Part shown: piece after piece, positions 32,708 to 40,969 of the stretch
Position numbering within the stretch: position 1 is the stretch's first letter
How the letters are laid out: each line of letters starts with the position of its first letter
Source of the DNA: a virus
DNA length: 41,642 nucleotides
Virus record (IMG/VR): IMGVR_UViG_3300033997_000031
Location: 1 to 41,642 of that record
Reading direction: 5' to 3' (one strand)
Position numbers and translations under genes: made by a program
The notes under the pieces: model-generated
What the model was told of the DNA's origin: nothing
The model's database searches: none
Seen by the model: only the letters and a program-made list of their open reading frames with translations

Positions 32708-34831
32708 ATGACTGTACAGTACAGCATTCAGGAAATGATATCTGATGGTACGTTGAGTACTATTGCGCTCGGCATACAGTACCTACAACGAAATGACATT
32801 TACATGCGTATCGCTGGGGAGGAGACTCCACAAAGTGGTGCACCTAATGGGTATACTTGGACATTTATTAATAACACTACACTGAAGATTACACCTATAG
32901 TGCCCAGTAGTGTAGAGGTGGTAATTTATCGGCGTACAGATATAAATGCGATGTATAACATATATAGCCAGAATGCCCAATTCGATGAGGCTACTATAGA
33001 TGAGAACAATGAACAACTACTATACATAGCACAAGAGTATTTAGAGCAAGGTATTCCAGGGGCTGGTGTTGAATCTCTGGAGTATATTAATACAGCAGCT
33101 GGTATAAACTACTACAGGTTTAAGTTGACAGATGGGTCTGTGACCCCGCCGTTCGGTGTGCCTGATGGTACTGATGTGTTGCGTACTGAATTAGTTAGTA
33201 CAGCAGGGGCTAGCCTTGTTGGTTCTGCATCATACACAGATGTGCGCTTGTATACAGGCTCCGCTACACGTATAAATGTGTATGGTAGGTCTAACATATT
33301 TGACGGTGGTTTTGGTAGTTTTGCCTTGGACGTGGCGGATACTGCGTCGCCAGATAATGACGGTACGATTCTGATAGATGCTCTTGGTCGCAGATGGAAG
33401 CGCATCGTCACTGATGGTAGATTTTCTGTTAAGTGGTTCGGAGCCAAAGGTGACACGGTGAATGATGACGCCCCGCCTACACAAAATGCCGTCGATTATG
33501 TAGGGTCGATTGGTGGCGGCGTTGTATACATGCCCAAAACTAACGGATGGTATAAATGGGGCTCTGGTGTTAAGTTGCCTAGCTACGTAACTCTGGAAGG
33601 GCCGAATGCAGACCGATTCCCGTTCAATAGTGGAGCTGCCGAGTCTTCGTGTGTAGAGGCTGCCTTCTCTGACCCGATGCAGTGGGTTATAGAGCCGGAC
33701 ACCAGAAAAGTTGGTGGCGAGCGCTTCGCCTACAATGAAATAATCACGCAATCCACACCTTTTAGCTTTACATATAACTGCCAAGTTAAAAACATTTTTA
33801 TCAAGAGTTCGGGCCAGATTCCATATGGCGGAGCCAGGATGCACGGCTGCCCCGGTTCTATCATCGATAACGTGTCTGTTCTGGGGACAGGGACTGGGGC
33901 GTTGATAAACTTCTCGTTCGGGGGAAATTATAAAATCCACACCCTCACCAACTATTATGGTGTGGTTTTGTGGTCGAATGCTAATGCCAATGACTGCGAA
34001 ATATATGCAACAAAACTGATTGAAACTGCACAACTTGTGCCTGTCGCATACCGCATGCCATTCATGGTTGCGCTAGAAGGCTCTACACTTGTTAATGATT
34101 ACAAGCTTCACACAAACGACCACGCAACTAGATCTTTTGGTTTGATAGTCGGTGCTCTTAGTGGCGAAACGTCTAGTGGTAATACTATCTCATATACAGG
34201 GGAGAAATTTAGCGGTGGTAGTTTCCAATTCTTCGGCTATGGAACAACTTTCACTAAATACTATGTGGAGGGGGCGGACGGTGAAATGACCTATGGGTTG
34301 GTCGGTTCCAACGCTAGATTGTCGGTCACGTCTTTGCACTGTTATTTAGAGGACACGGCTGGTGTGGTATTCGACCTCGGTATCGCTGTACAGTCAAACA
34401 TGAACCTAACCGGGCTTCTGAATGCCCCTGTTGGGTATGGGTACGGGCCTTATAACGACCAAACATCAATAGTGGTATTTGACCGTTTCTTTGGTGATGG
34501 ATGGCCTACGAATAGGCGTGTCACGTACACAAGCGGGTCTTCGGAAAAGTCGGCAACTCTTATTAATGGGTGGACAAACACTGGTGGTATGAAACGCCCA
34601 GCTGGGTTTATTTGGCGCGCGACAGACCACACGGTGTCCCTGTATGGTGAAATAACCGGAGGAAGCCCCGGTACTATCGCGCTCATTTTACCAGAGGGAT
34701 TTCGACCACTATATGCGTGTGACTTCGTAGTTGTCGGGGGCTCAGTGCGAGTGTTGGTTAGTGGGGAGGTGGTAGTAATAACTGGAAGCACCCTCGACAT
34801 CGGTCAAGTATCATTTGATGCGTATCTTTAA
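32708..34831 (+). CDS. Tailspike / tail fibre, T7-fibre anchor plus beta-helix receptor-binding part, 707 aa
   Basis: Residues 1 to about 125 are the T7 fibre N-terminal anchor (QYLQRNDIYMRIAGEE, NNTTLKITPIVPSSVEVVIY, RTDINAMYNIYS). A junction region (about 205-240: RRWKRIVTDGRFSVKWFGAK, GDTVNDD) is the standard entry into a pectate-lyase-like beta-helix. The remainder is beta-rich and looks like a capsular or LPS-binding spike, perhaps a depolymerase. Catalytic residues cannot be named. DNA from about 33.4 kb on differs strikingly in word use from the rest of the genome, so the tip appears imported. Confidence 0.88.
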   Translation: MTVQYSIQEMISDGTLSTIALGIQYLQRNDIYMRIAGEETPQSGAPNGYTWTFINNTTLKITPIVPSSVEVVIYRRTDINAMYNIYSQNAQFDEATIDENNEQLLYIAQEYLEQGIPGAGVESLEYINTAAGINYYRFKLTDGSVTPPFGVPDGTDVLRTELVSTAGASLVGSASYTDVRLYTGSATRINVYGRSNIFDGGFGSFALDVADTASPDNDGTILIDALGRRWKRIVTDGRFSVKWFGAKGDTVNDDAPPTQNAVDYVGSIGGGVVYMPKTNGWYKWGSGVKLPSYVTLEGPNADRFPFNSGAAESSCVEAAFSDPMQWVIEPDTRKVGGERFAYNEIITQSTPFSFTYNCQVKNIFIKSSGQIPYGGARMHGCPGSIIDNVSVLGTGTGALINFSFGGNYKIHTLTNYYGVVLWSNANANDCEIYATKLIETAQLVPVAYRMPFMVALEGSTLVNDYKLHTNDHATRSFGLIVGALSGETSSGNTISYTGEKFSGGSFQFFGYGTTFTKYYVEGADGEMTYGLVGSNARLSVTSLHCYLEDTAGVVFDLGIAVQSNMNLTGLLNAPVGYGYGPYNDQTSIVVFDRFFGDGWPTNRRVTYTSGSSEKSATLINGWTNTGGMKRPAGFIWRATDHTVSLYGEITGGSPGTIALILPEGFRPLYACDFVVVGGSVRVLVSGEVVVITGSTLDIGQVSFDAYL

Positions 34832-34867
34832 ACACCTATTAGTTATGGACTACAACTAAGGTATAGT

Positions 34868-35161
34868 ATGGCCGCTAAAAAAAGTTCCTTAGAAACCCTT
34901 CATGAAATGCTCACCGAGCTATTCATTGAGGATATTAAGATATGCCGTAGTGAGGGTATTCCTATGTCTGCATCGGATAAAGCTGTAATCGTTAAGTTCC
35001 TCAAGGACAATGACGTTACTGCTGAACCGGACGAGGCTAAGGTACAGGCCCTACGTGATGAGTTCCAAGACGAGCTTGCTGCAAAGCGTGAAGCTAGACG
35101 TCAGCATATTCTTATGAAAGCAGCAGGTTCTGAAGCAGACCCCCTGGAAGGTGTTCTGTGA
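34868..35161 (+). CDS. Terminase small subunit, 97 aa (T7 gp18-like)
   Basis: DNA-recognition subunit of the packaging motor. Charged, helical protein (LHEMLTELFIEDIKICRSEG, SASDKAVIVKFLKDNDVTA, AAKREARRQHILMKAAG), typical of the T7 gp18/phiKMV family, directly upstream of the large terminase. Confidence 0.85.
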   Translation: MAAKKSSLETLHEMLTELFIEDIKICRSEGIPMSASDKAVIVKFLKDNDVTAEPDEAKVQALRDEFQDELAAKREARRQHILMKAAGSEADPLEGVL

Positions 35162-35185
35162 TGTACTTGTTGAGGTAAATTATCA

Positions 35186-35208
35186 AGGGTTCTTAGGAGC
35201 CCTTTATT
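35186..35208 (+). terminator. Terminator-like hairpin between terminase subunits
   Basis: AGGGTTC-TTAG-GAGCCCT (35186-35203, one G-U pair) followed by TTATT. It may lower expression of the large terminase relative to the small one. Confidence 0.6.
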
Positions 35209-35235
35209 AAATTACTTCGGTACTTGGAGGTACTA

Positions 35236-37134
35236 ATGGATAATATAGATATTGGAGTACCTTACTTATCTGATGTGCAGGTAAGTAGTACTGTACTGAG
35301 AAGGTTGCAGTTGATAGCACCTAGGACTAGGGAATGGGATAATAACCCTGCTGCTATGTCTAAAGAGGAGCGTGAAGAATTGGCTATGATGGTAGCTAGT
35401 ACTTTCTCAAGATTTGAGGACTTTGCTATTATCGGTATGAAGTTCCTCGGGTTTGATACTACATGGATGCAGCTTGATATAGCTAAGTTCATGGCTGATA
35501 AGCGCTACCGTAAGAAGATGGTGGCTGCTCAACGCGGTGAGGCTAAGAGTACCCTAGCTGCTTTGTATGCGGTATGGAGTACAGTACAAGACCAATCATA
35601 TCGTGTACTTATTGTATCGGCAGGCGAAGACCAAGCATCTGATGTAGCTATCCTGTGTGTACGTCTAATCATGAACTGGCATATCCTGTGCTACTTACGA
35701 CCAGATGCTCAACTAGGCGATAGAACATCTAGTACTAAATTCGACGTACATCAGCATCTGAAGCCTACAGATAAATCAGCTAGTTTTACATGTGTTGGTA
35801 TCACTAGCAACCTTCCCGGCAAACGTGCAGATTTACTAATCAGTGATGACGTGGAATCAACCAAGAACTCGATGACTCAGGTAATGAGGGAACAACTCAT
35901 GCTCCTGACTAAAGAGTTCTCCGCCATCTGTACACACGGTGAAACTTTGTACTTAGGCACCCCGCAGTCCAAGGACAGCATCTACAAGACACTACCATCA
36001 CGTGGTTTCACTGTGCGTATCTGGCCGGGGCGGTTCCCTACATTAGAGGAACAATCTCGCTACAGTGCTGGAACACTAGCCCCTAGCATACTGCAAGCTA
36101 TAGAGCAAGACCCTTACCTTATGGTGGGGGGTGGTCTCAATGGTAAGATGGGGAAACCTGCTGACCCTAAGCGCTATGATGAAGAGGCTCTACAGGATAA
36201 GGAGCTCGACCACGGGCCTGAAGGCTTTGCCTTGCAGTACATGCTGGACACATCCCTATCGGATGAGCAGCGTACACGGCTGAAGCTCTCAGACCTCATA
36301 GTAGCCGCATACAACCACGAGGCTGTCCCAGAGGTAGTGTGGTACTCGGCAGAGCCTAGGTATCGCGTACAGGGCGGCACAGGGCTCCTGAGCCCAGCCT
36401 TTGACAACCAGACGGTGTATTGTCCTGCCAGCGCTGCCTCGGAGTTCATCCCGTACCAACACAAGGTTATGATAGTAGACCCAGCTGGAAACGGTGGGGA
36501 CGAGGTGGCGTATGCGGCAGGTGGGGGCACCCAAGGGTACGTGCATTTGTTCTCTACAGGTGGCCTCAGAGGCGGTATGAGCGAGGAGAACATAGACCTG
36601 CTACTGGACTACTGCCTTGAGTTCGGAATCGCTACAATGCGCGTAGAAGCGAATATGGGGCATGGTACGGTCTCGAAGCTCATCCTTCAGCAGATAGAGA
36701 AGCGCAGAGGGAAAGACCCTATGCACCCAGCTATCTCTGTAGAGGACTACTACGCCAAGGGGCAGAAAGAGCGCCGTATCATTGATACAGTAGGCCCTGT
36801 GATGCGCAGGCATAAGCTCGTTGTACATCACAGGGCTATAGAGGATGACTGGTACTGGTGCCAGAAACATCCTAGAGACAAACAGCTTATTATGAGTGCG
36901 TTCTATCAGTTGCAGAACATCACTTATGATAGAGGTTCCCTTACTAAGGATGACCGAGCTGATGCTATCCAGGGGCTTGTAATGCACTTGTCTGAACTAC
37001 TGGTAGTAGATGATGAGAAGCAGCAGCAGAAGCGCTTGGATGAAAAGGAGCGGAACTTTATAGCTAATCCTATGGAGTACCGCAAAGAGAGAAGTACAGC
37101 CCGTGGTGTCATGGCGCGTGTACGTAGACGTTAA
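35236..37134 (+). CDS. Terminase large subunit, 632 aa (T7 gp19-like)
   Basis: ATPase and nuclease that packages DNA. Walker A is AAQRGEAKST (K104), Walker B is ADLLISDDVE (D204, D205), the C-motif region is LYLGTPQSKDS, and the RNase H-like nuclease starts VMIVDPAGNGGDE (D415), with further acidic residues in MRVEANMG and DDRADAIQG. GGAGGT (35226-35231) supports ATG 35236 over an in-frame upstream ATG at 35224. Confidence 0.93.
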   Translation: MDNIDIGVPYLSDVQVSSTVLRRLQLIAPRTREWDNNPAAMSKEEREELAMMVASTFSRFEDFAIIGMKFLGFDTTWMQLDIAKFMADKRYRKKMVAAQRGEAKSTLAALYAVWSTVQDQSYRVLIVSAGEDQASDVAILCVRLIMNWHILCYLRPDAQLGDRTSSTKFDVHQHLKPTDKSASFTCVGITSNLPGKRADLLISDDVESTKNSMTQVMREQLMLLTKEFSAICTHGETLYLGTPQSKDSIYKTLPSRGFTVRIWPGRFPTLEEQSRYSAGTLAPSILQAIEQDPYLMVGGGLNGKMGKPADPKRYDEEALQDKELDHGPEGFALQYMLDTSLSDEQRTRLKLSDLIVAAYNHEAVPEVVWYSAEPRYRVQGGTGLLSPAFDNQTVYCPASAASEFIPYQHKVMIVDPAGNGGDEVAYAAGGGTQGYVHLFSTGGLRGGMSEENIDLLLDYCLEFGIATMRVEANMGHGTVSKLILQQIEKRRGKDPMHPAISVEDYYAKGQKERRIIDTVGPVMRRHKLVVHHRAIEDDWYWCQKHPRDKQLIMSAFYQLQNITYDRGSLTKDDRADAIQGLVMHLSELLVVDDEKQQQKRLDEKERNFIANPMEYRKERSTARGVMARVRRR

Positions 37135-37150
37135 CTACGAGGAATGAGAT

Positions 37151-37333
37151 ATGGCTTTTGCAAAGGCTACTAATGCCCAGCAAGTTGCATTGCGTGATGC
37201 GCTGGTGAAGACTGAGCTTGCTGTACAACGTGCAGCTATTGGCTCTGGTTCTGCTAAGGACCAAGGTGCGGCTATTGATGCGTTGATTACTGCTCTGGAA
37301 GCAGCTATTGCACCTGTGAAGGCTGCTGCCTAA
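37151..37333 (+). CDS. Small Ala-rich helical protein, 60 aa
   Basis: MAFAKATNAQQVALRDALVK and AIDALITALEAAIAPVKAAA form one long Ala-rich amphipathic helix. It is preceded by AGGAA and followed 12 bases later by the next gene. Function unknown; the helix could be a virion or membrane-active component. Confidence 0.65.
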   Translation: MAFAKATNAQQVALRDALVKTELAVQRAAIGSGSAKDQGAAIDALITALEAAIAPVKAAA

Positions 37334-37345
37334 TAAGGAGGCGCT

Positions 37346-37960
37346 ATGGAGAGTATCGTAGCGCCGTCTTGGGAAGACCCTAGGACGGTAGGTGCCCAGA
37401 GCACTGCGTTAACATCTGTGGATGAATCCCTACGTAATGGCACACAAGCTATTATCGTACAGAACTACACTGAGGCTAACGTTAAGAACGGCTTGCAGTA
37501 CTACATGCGTTTGCATGCGCCTACTGTAGCTGTGGCAGGCGTACTGAATCTGCGTTTCCAGACAGGTGCAAAGCCTGTCATTATTAAAGCGCGTGAAGTA
37601 TCCTTCAATGCTACCAACACAGTAGAGTACGTTGCTCAAGAGGGTGGTACCTACACAGGCGGTAGCGCTGTATCAGTAGAGAACGAGAACCGTATTAATC
37701 CTGTACCTAGTACTGTGCTACTTAGTACAGGCGGTACTATTGGTGGTACGCCTGTTGTGTTCCGCCGTAAGCGCATCTATAGCGCTGGTAGTACTACAGG
37801 CGGTAGTTCTAAGGTCGGTACAGATGTACTGGGTCGTGAGACTGTACTGAAACCTAATACACTGTACACGGTTACTTTGACGAACGTTGCAGGTGCAACT
37901 GCTGAGATTCAGCTTGAGCTGTCTTGGTTCGAAGGTGTACCGGACTTACCTATTACATAA
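37346..37960 (+). CDS. Probable virion-associated beta-rich protein, 204 aa
   Basis: Strong ribosome site (AAGGAGG) before ATG 37346. Regular beta-strand pattern with NVKNGLQYYMRLHAP, FQTGAKPVIIKAREVSFNA, VENENRINPVPS, LKPNTLYTVTLTNVAG and LELSWFEGVPDLPI. Proteins with this 'NxxxGxQYYxR ... LKPNTxYxxxLTN ... WFEG-x-PDLP' pattern occur in several podophages among structural or decoration genes. The exact position in the particle is unknown. Confidence 0.65.
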   Translation: MESIVAPSWEDPRTVGAQSTALTSVDESLRNGTQAIIVQNYTEANVKNGLQYYMRLHAPTVAVAGVLNLRFQTGAKPVIIKAREVSFNATNTVEYVAQEGGTYTGGSAVSVENENRINPVPSTVLLSTGGTIGGTPVVFRRKRIYSAGSTTGGSSKVGTDVLGRETVLKPNTLYTVTLTNVAGATAEIQLELSWFEGVPDLPIT

Positions 37961-37968
37961 GGAGAAGT

Positions 37969-38139
37969 ATGAGCCTTTGGCCAGTAATCAGAGACCTATT
38001 CATTCGGAAGGCTGCGGAAGTAGTTATCGAAGAGGTCGTAGAAACTGCACAAGAGGCTCTTTCTAATCGAGATAAGGATAAGAAAGAGTCTACTAAGCAG
38101 AACACTAAGCACCAGACTAATCAGAATAAGAACAAGTAA
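37969..38139 (+). CDS. Small amphipathic protein with Lys/Asn/Gln-rich tail, 56 aa
   Basis: AAGGAG (37959-37964) favours ATG 37969 over an in-frame ATG at 37924 inside the previous gene. The first 35 residues (MSLWPVIRDLFIRKAAEVVI) form an amphipathic helix; the tail is K, N, Q and T. It lies at the start of the lysis block. It lacks the lipobox and long span of Rz-type spanins. Confidence 0.6.
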   Translation: MSLWPVIRDLFIRKAAEVVIEEVVETAQEALSNRDKDKKESTKQNTKHQTNQNKNK

Positions 38140-38154
38140 TCCTAAGGAAACGTC

Positions 38155-38457
38155 ATGGTAGAAGAGAAACGCAAGGCTACACGCCAGAGCAGTACCAGAG
38201 CCGGGACTATTGGCGAGCGCGTAGCTGTACTGGAGAGTAAGATGGATAGTACAGAACAAGATATGCGGGAGCTTAAGGAGTTGGTTACTACGAACTTCAA
38301 AGAGCTCAAGGAAGCTATTGAACAGATTCGTGTACGCAAGAACCCTGTAATGGAGTTCGTAGAGGATAACTGGAAGGTACTAGTTGTAGCAGCTGCTGTT
38401 CTCTTAGGTAAGGATGTAACAGCGCTAGTACAATGGATGAAGGCTATTGGTGGGTAA
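38155..38457 (+). CDS. Putative holin-like protein, 100 aa
   Basis: Residues about 20-65 form a coiled coil (ERVAVLESKMDSTEQDMREL, KELKEAIEQIRVRK), then one membrane span (NWKVLVVAAAVLLG) and a short C-terminal amphipathic part (VTALVQWMKAIGG). This resembles XhlA-type lysis proteins: coiled coil followed by one span. Located 12 bases before the endolysin, it is the best holin candidate in the window. Confidence 0.65.
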   Translation: MVEEKRKATRQSSTRAGTIGERVAVLESKMDSTEQDMRELKELVTTNFKELKEAIEQIRVRKNPVMEFVEDNWKVLVVAAAVLLGKDVTALVQWMKAIGG

Positions 38458-38469
38458 ATAGGAGAGGGT

Positions 38470-38931
38470 ATGTCTAGTATTACAAGCCTCCTACAGTACG
38501 AAGAGGGCTTCAGAGAGAAGCCCTACCTCTGTTCAGAGGGATACCCGACTGTAGGTACTGGGATTAGAATTGGCCCAAAGGGTGCAGCGTTGAGTAATTA
38601 TCAGTTTACTGTACCTAAGGAAGTGGATGCTGTGTGGCTTCAAAGTATCTTGAATAGTACTATGCGGAGTATGCTCATGAACGAGCGTATTGCTAAGGCT
38701 ATGAACGTACTGGATGAAGCTAGAACTGCTGTGTTAGTATCAATGGCGTATCAGATGGGAGTAGCTGGTTTAGCTCAGTTCAAGAACACTTTGTCATTGA
38801 TTGAGCACAAGCACTTTGAAGATGCTGCTGTAGCTATGTTGCAATCTAAGTGGGTAAAGCAGACCCCTAATAGGGCTAAGAGACATGCGGAGCAGATGCG
38901 GAGTGGGTTGTGGTGTCCTGAGTACAAATAG
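38470..38931 (+). CDS. Endolysin, T4-lysozyme-like (GH24), 153 aa
   Basis: Muramidase that releases progeny. Catalytic pattern LLQYEEGFREKPYLCSEGYP with E12, C21 and T27 (TVGTGI) corresponds to T4 lysozyme E11, D20, T26; Cys in place of Asp is common in phage GH24 enzymes. The C-terminal helices include VLVSMAYQMGVAGLAQFKNT and WVKQTPNRAKRHAEQMRSGL. No signal anchor is visible, so release depends on a holin. No Rz/Rz1 spanin was recognised nearby. Confidence 0.9.
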   Translation: MSSITSLLQYEEGFREKPYLCSEGYPTVGTGIRIGPKGAALSNYQFTVPKEVDAVWLQSILNSTMRSMLMNERIAKAMNVLDEARTAVLVSMAYQMGVAGLAQFKNTLSLIEHKHFEDAAVAMLQSKWVKQTPNRAKRHAEQMRSGLWCPEYK

Positions 38932-38942
38932 ATACAAGTAGA

Positions 38943-38995
38943 GTGTTGGTATCTTGTGGGATTAGAATGTGAGATATACTAACACCTAAATTTTA
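38943..38995 (+). terminator. Hairpin terminator after the lysis genes
   Basis: GTGTTGGTAT (38943-38952) pairs with the end of the arm reading ATACTAACAC (38976-38985), and CT/AG continue it past a small bulge; TTTTATT follows at 38991. It ends the late transcript before a gene-poor region. Confidence 0.65.
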
Positions 38996-39556
38996 TTGTA
39001 CTCATGCGAGGGTGTTCCCTCCCTTGACCTCCTGAGACTTCCCCCATGACCACCCTCTCTGGGCTGCACCACGGCTCACAGGGTGGCCCTCTGTCTCTTG
39101 GGCTGCTCTCTGCCACCTCCGCCAGACCTCCTACAACGCCCTACAGCGCACCAGGGCTCTACAGCGCTATGGTAGCCTATGGATGGGCCTCTATTGCTCT
39201 CTGAGAGGGCTCTGGCTCGCTCTGGCTGCGTCCTATAGCGCTGGGTACTGATATCACTGTCTGGTCTGACCTAGGAGGGGAGAGGGCTGGCTCTGGTCTA
39301 TCCCACGATGTACCTAGAGATACCTAGTACTTATCTCAGTATCCCAGAGGTTCCCACGCCTTCCGGGCTACTATCATCACTGAGCGGGATTGGTATCAGT
39401 ACATAGAGTTCTCTGGGTAGCATAGGTATCTAGGGATGGCCCTGGTTGCTAGGGAGGCGTATGGGCGCTTACCTCTTTTCCTCTAACCACCTCGTTCCAT
39501 CACAGGGTTCCTAGTTACTTACCTCTTTTCCACTATGCTCTACAGTGGCTCGGGTA
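38996..39556 (+). other. Pyrimidine- and GC-rich region without genes
   Basis: About 560 bases with a strong excess of C and T on the + strand (runs such as CCTCCTGAGACTTCCCCC), richer in GC than the rest, and stop codons in all frames. AGCGC words recur (TACAGCGCA, TACAGCGCT, TATAGCGCT). A 14-base direct repeat CTTACCTCTTTTCC occurs at 39468-39481 and 39518-39531. Likely near the genome terminus, so packaging or terminal-repeat function is possible. Confidence 0.6.
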
Positions 39557-39866
39557 ATCCTCTGGTAGTTTCCTAGATATCTCTATGTGTATCTACAGTA
39601 CTCTATGATTACCTCTAGATAATCCTTATGCATCTCTATGTATTACTATATGTATCTATAGATATACCTAGAGCTATCTATAGAGTTCTCTAAGTACCTC
39701 TCTGTATCCCTCTTCCGCTCAACCTGCTTCGCAGTTCGCTTCAGAGACTAACTAAAGATTACGCAAGCTCCTTATGCTCACGCTTAGTGCTTACGCTTAC
39801 GCATAATACGTACATCAGTAAACAGAGGTCTTACTTGATTACTCTATGAAGATACTTAAGAACTAA
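39557..39866 (+). other. AT-rich then repeat-rich region without genes
   Basis: Bases 39557-39690 are AT-rich with CTAG, TATAG and CTCTATG words, similar to 18526-18704. Next come CTGC-TTC-GCAG (about 39730) and clustered short repeats (CTTAGTGCTTACGCTTACGC, about 39782). No supported gene. The short clustered repeats recall, without sequence similarity, the repeats beside T7 terminal redundancy. Confidence 0.45.
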
Positions 39867-39869
39867 GTG

Positions 39870-39899
39870 TTGACTCTGAGTAATAAACTATGTTCATAT
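39870..39899 (+). promoter_or_regulatory. Weak sigma70 promoter candidate
   Basis: TTGACT (39870-39875) is a good -35, but the best -10 at 17-18 bases (TTCATA or TCATAT) is poor. It would serve the small gene at 40049. Confidence 0.3.
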
Positions 39900-40048
39900 A
39901 GCTACATCGAGAGGCAAGCAACCTTATGGTTCTACCTCGAAGGCTCTAAGGTTCTAACGGTAAGAAGTAAACTGCTGGTCAAACTCTCTACCGGACTTAG
40001 ACAACTAGAAGTAATAAGATACAAGGTTCTATTAGCCGAGGTGATAGA

Positions 40049-40237
40049 ATGGTTAAGGTTATTTACTCTAGTGTGTACAATGAATACAAGGTCTTAGTAT
40101 CTGGTTCAACGTACTACACCGATGATAAGCAGGATGCCTTGAACACCTGCCGCCTTATGGCTAAAGAACAAGGCATTGATAGCGATGTGGTTGTATCTGT
40201 AAAGAAAGCAACTACTAAGCAAGAAGAAAACTGGTAG
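40049..40237 (+). CDS. Small early protein, 62 aa
   Basis: GAGGTGAT lies just before ATG 40049. The product (MVKVIYSSVYNEYKVLVSGS, then TYYTDDKQDALNTCR) matches a small protein pattern with a conserved YYTDDKQDA motif that I associate with early genes of T7-like phages. Function unknown. Its 3' end abuts the strong early promoter. Confidence 0.7.
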   Translation: MVKVIYSSVYNEYKVLVSGSTYYTDDKQDALNTCRLMAKEQGIDSDVVVSVKKATTKQEENW

Positions 40238-40267
40238 TTGACAAGCGTTAAGAGTTAGCACTAAGAT
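40238..40267 (+). promoter_or_regulatory. Early sigma70 promoter
   Basis: Perfect -35 TTGACA (40238-40243), 18-base spacer, -10 TAAGAT (40262-40267, four of six consensus bases). It points to the early genes and directly precedes a structured untranslated leader. This is the best host promoter in the window. Confidence 0.7.
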
Positions 40268-40375
40268 ACAGCCAAGCAATACAACGTAGTAAAGCGCCTC
40301 TGGTTCTGATTCCCTTATAGGGTTAAGACGACACCATACAAAGCGCTAACGAATACCAAAGGCAATATGCCGAAC

Positions 40376-40420
40376 GTTCTTTAACAATTTGGTAAGTCCT
40401 TGTCCCTTGTACTCTAAGGG
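40376..40420 (+). promoter_or_regulatory. rRNA-type boxA with downstream hairpin (nut-like antitermination site)
   Basis: GTTCTTTAACAATTTGG (40376-40392) nearly equals the boxA of enterobacterial rRNA operons (TGCTCTTTAACA). A hairpin CCCTT-GTACTCT-AAGGG follows at 40404-40420, like boxB of a lambda nut site. It lies in the early leader, so NusB/NusE-type factors may protect early RNA from Rho. The next leader bases include the 12-base palindrome TACAGCGCTGTA (40429-40440) and a GNRA hairpin ATGTC-GGGA-GACAT (40474-40487). Confidence 0.65.
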
Positions 40421-40581
40421 TTAAGCTCTACAGCGCTGTAAAGGCTGTAGCTCTGGAAGGTGTAGCGGTTCCGATGTCGGGAGACATTACAAGACCGTGT
40501 GACAGACAGACAGGCTTAAACGATAACAGTACAACACAAGGCGCAATCTCTGTACTCGCACGACAAAGCGGTACAGGGTTT

Positions 40582-40612
40582 GTTTAAAGGTTCTAATGTA
40601 GAGCCTTTAAAC
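40582..40612 (+). other. Long hairpin in early leader (possible RNase III site)
   Basis: GTTTAAAGGTTCTA (40582-40595), loop ATG, TAGAGCCTTTAAAC (40599-40612): 14 bp with a single G-U pair. It ends just before the first leader gene. No T run follows. T7 early RNA is processed at comparable hairpins. Confidence 0.55.
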
Positions 40613-40635
40613 AATCCACAATGATTGAGGTTCTT

Positions 40636-40959
40636 ATGATAACTTTCAATGGTAAACGGTTTGCTAAGACTGTATCAGAATTCAACTCTACACTATTTGA
40701 TACAAGTGGTACTGCTAGTGGGTTCTACCGTGTAACCACTAAAGGGGTTATGTTGCTGGATTTACAAAAGCAACCTATGGCTTTCATACTACGGGATGCC
40801 GGTACGGCTTTCATAGTGTCAGCGTCTAAGCATAATGGGCGGACGTGGTATAGCTTCAGTACTACCGCTCCTACAGAACGGTATCTCGGTATTCGTGACA
40901 TGACATGCTCGGAAGTGCGGCACCTATGTCATAACACACTTTGTCAAGTATCAATGTAA
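40636..40959 (+). CDS. Small early protein, 107 aa
   Basis: I chose ATG 40636, which has GAGG (40626-40629) upstream; an in-frame ATG at 40621 has none. Product: MITFNGKRFAKTVSEFNSTL, then SGFYRVTTKGVMLLDLQKQP and NGRTWYSFST. Similar short proteins (FNGK..F ... LF...G...GYY/FYRV) occur, from memory, as first early genes of T7-like phages, where such proteins often block host defences; role here not established. Confidence 0.65.
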   Translation: MITFNGKRFAKTVSEFNSTLFDTSGTASGFYRVTTKGVMLLDLQKQPMAFILRDAGTAFIVSASKHNGRTWYSFSTTAPTERYLGIRDMTCSEVRHLCHNTLCQVSM

Positions 40960-40969
40960 GGAATACATC

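Noticed and set aside
33230-34033. Minus-strand open frame of 267 codons opposite the tailspike
   Set aside because: The + strand encodes a clear T7-fibre anchor and beta-helix; the reverse frame shows no motif or start signal.
39867-40097. 76-codon open frame starting GTG before the 62-residue early gene
   Set aside because: No ribosome site, and it overlaps the better supported gene at 40049; likely untranslated leader.
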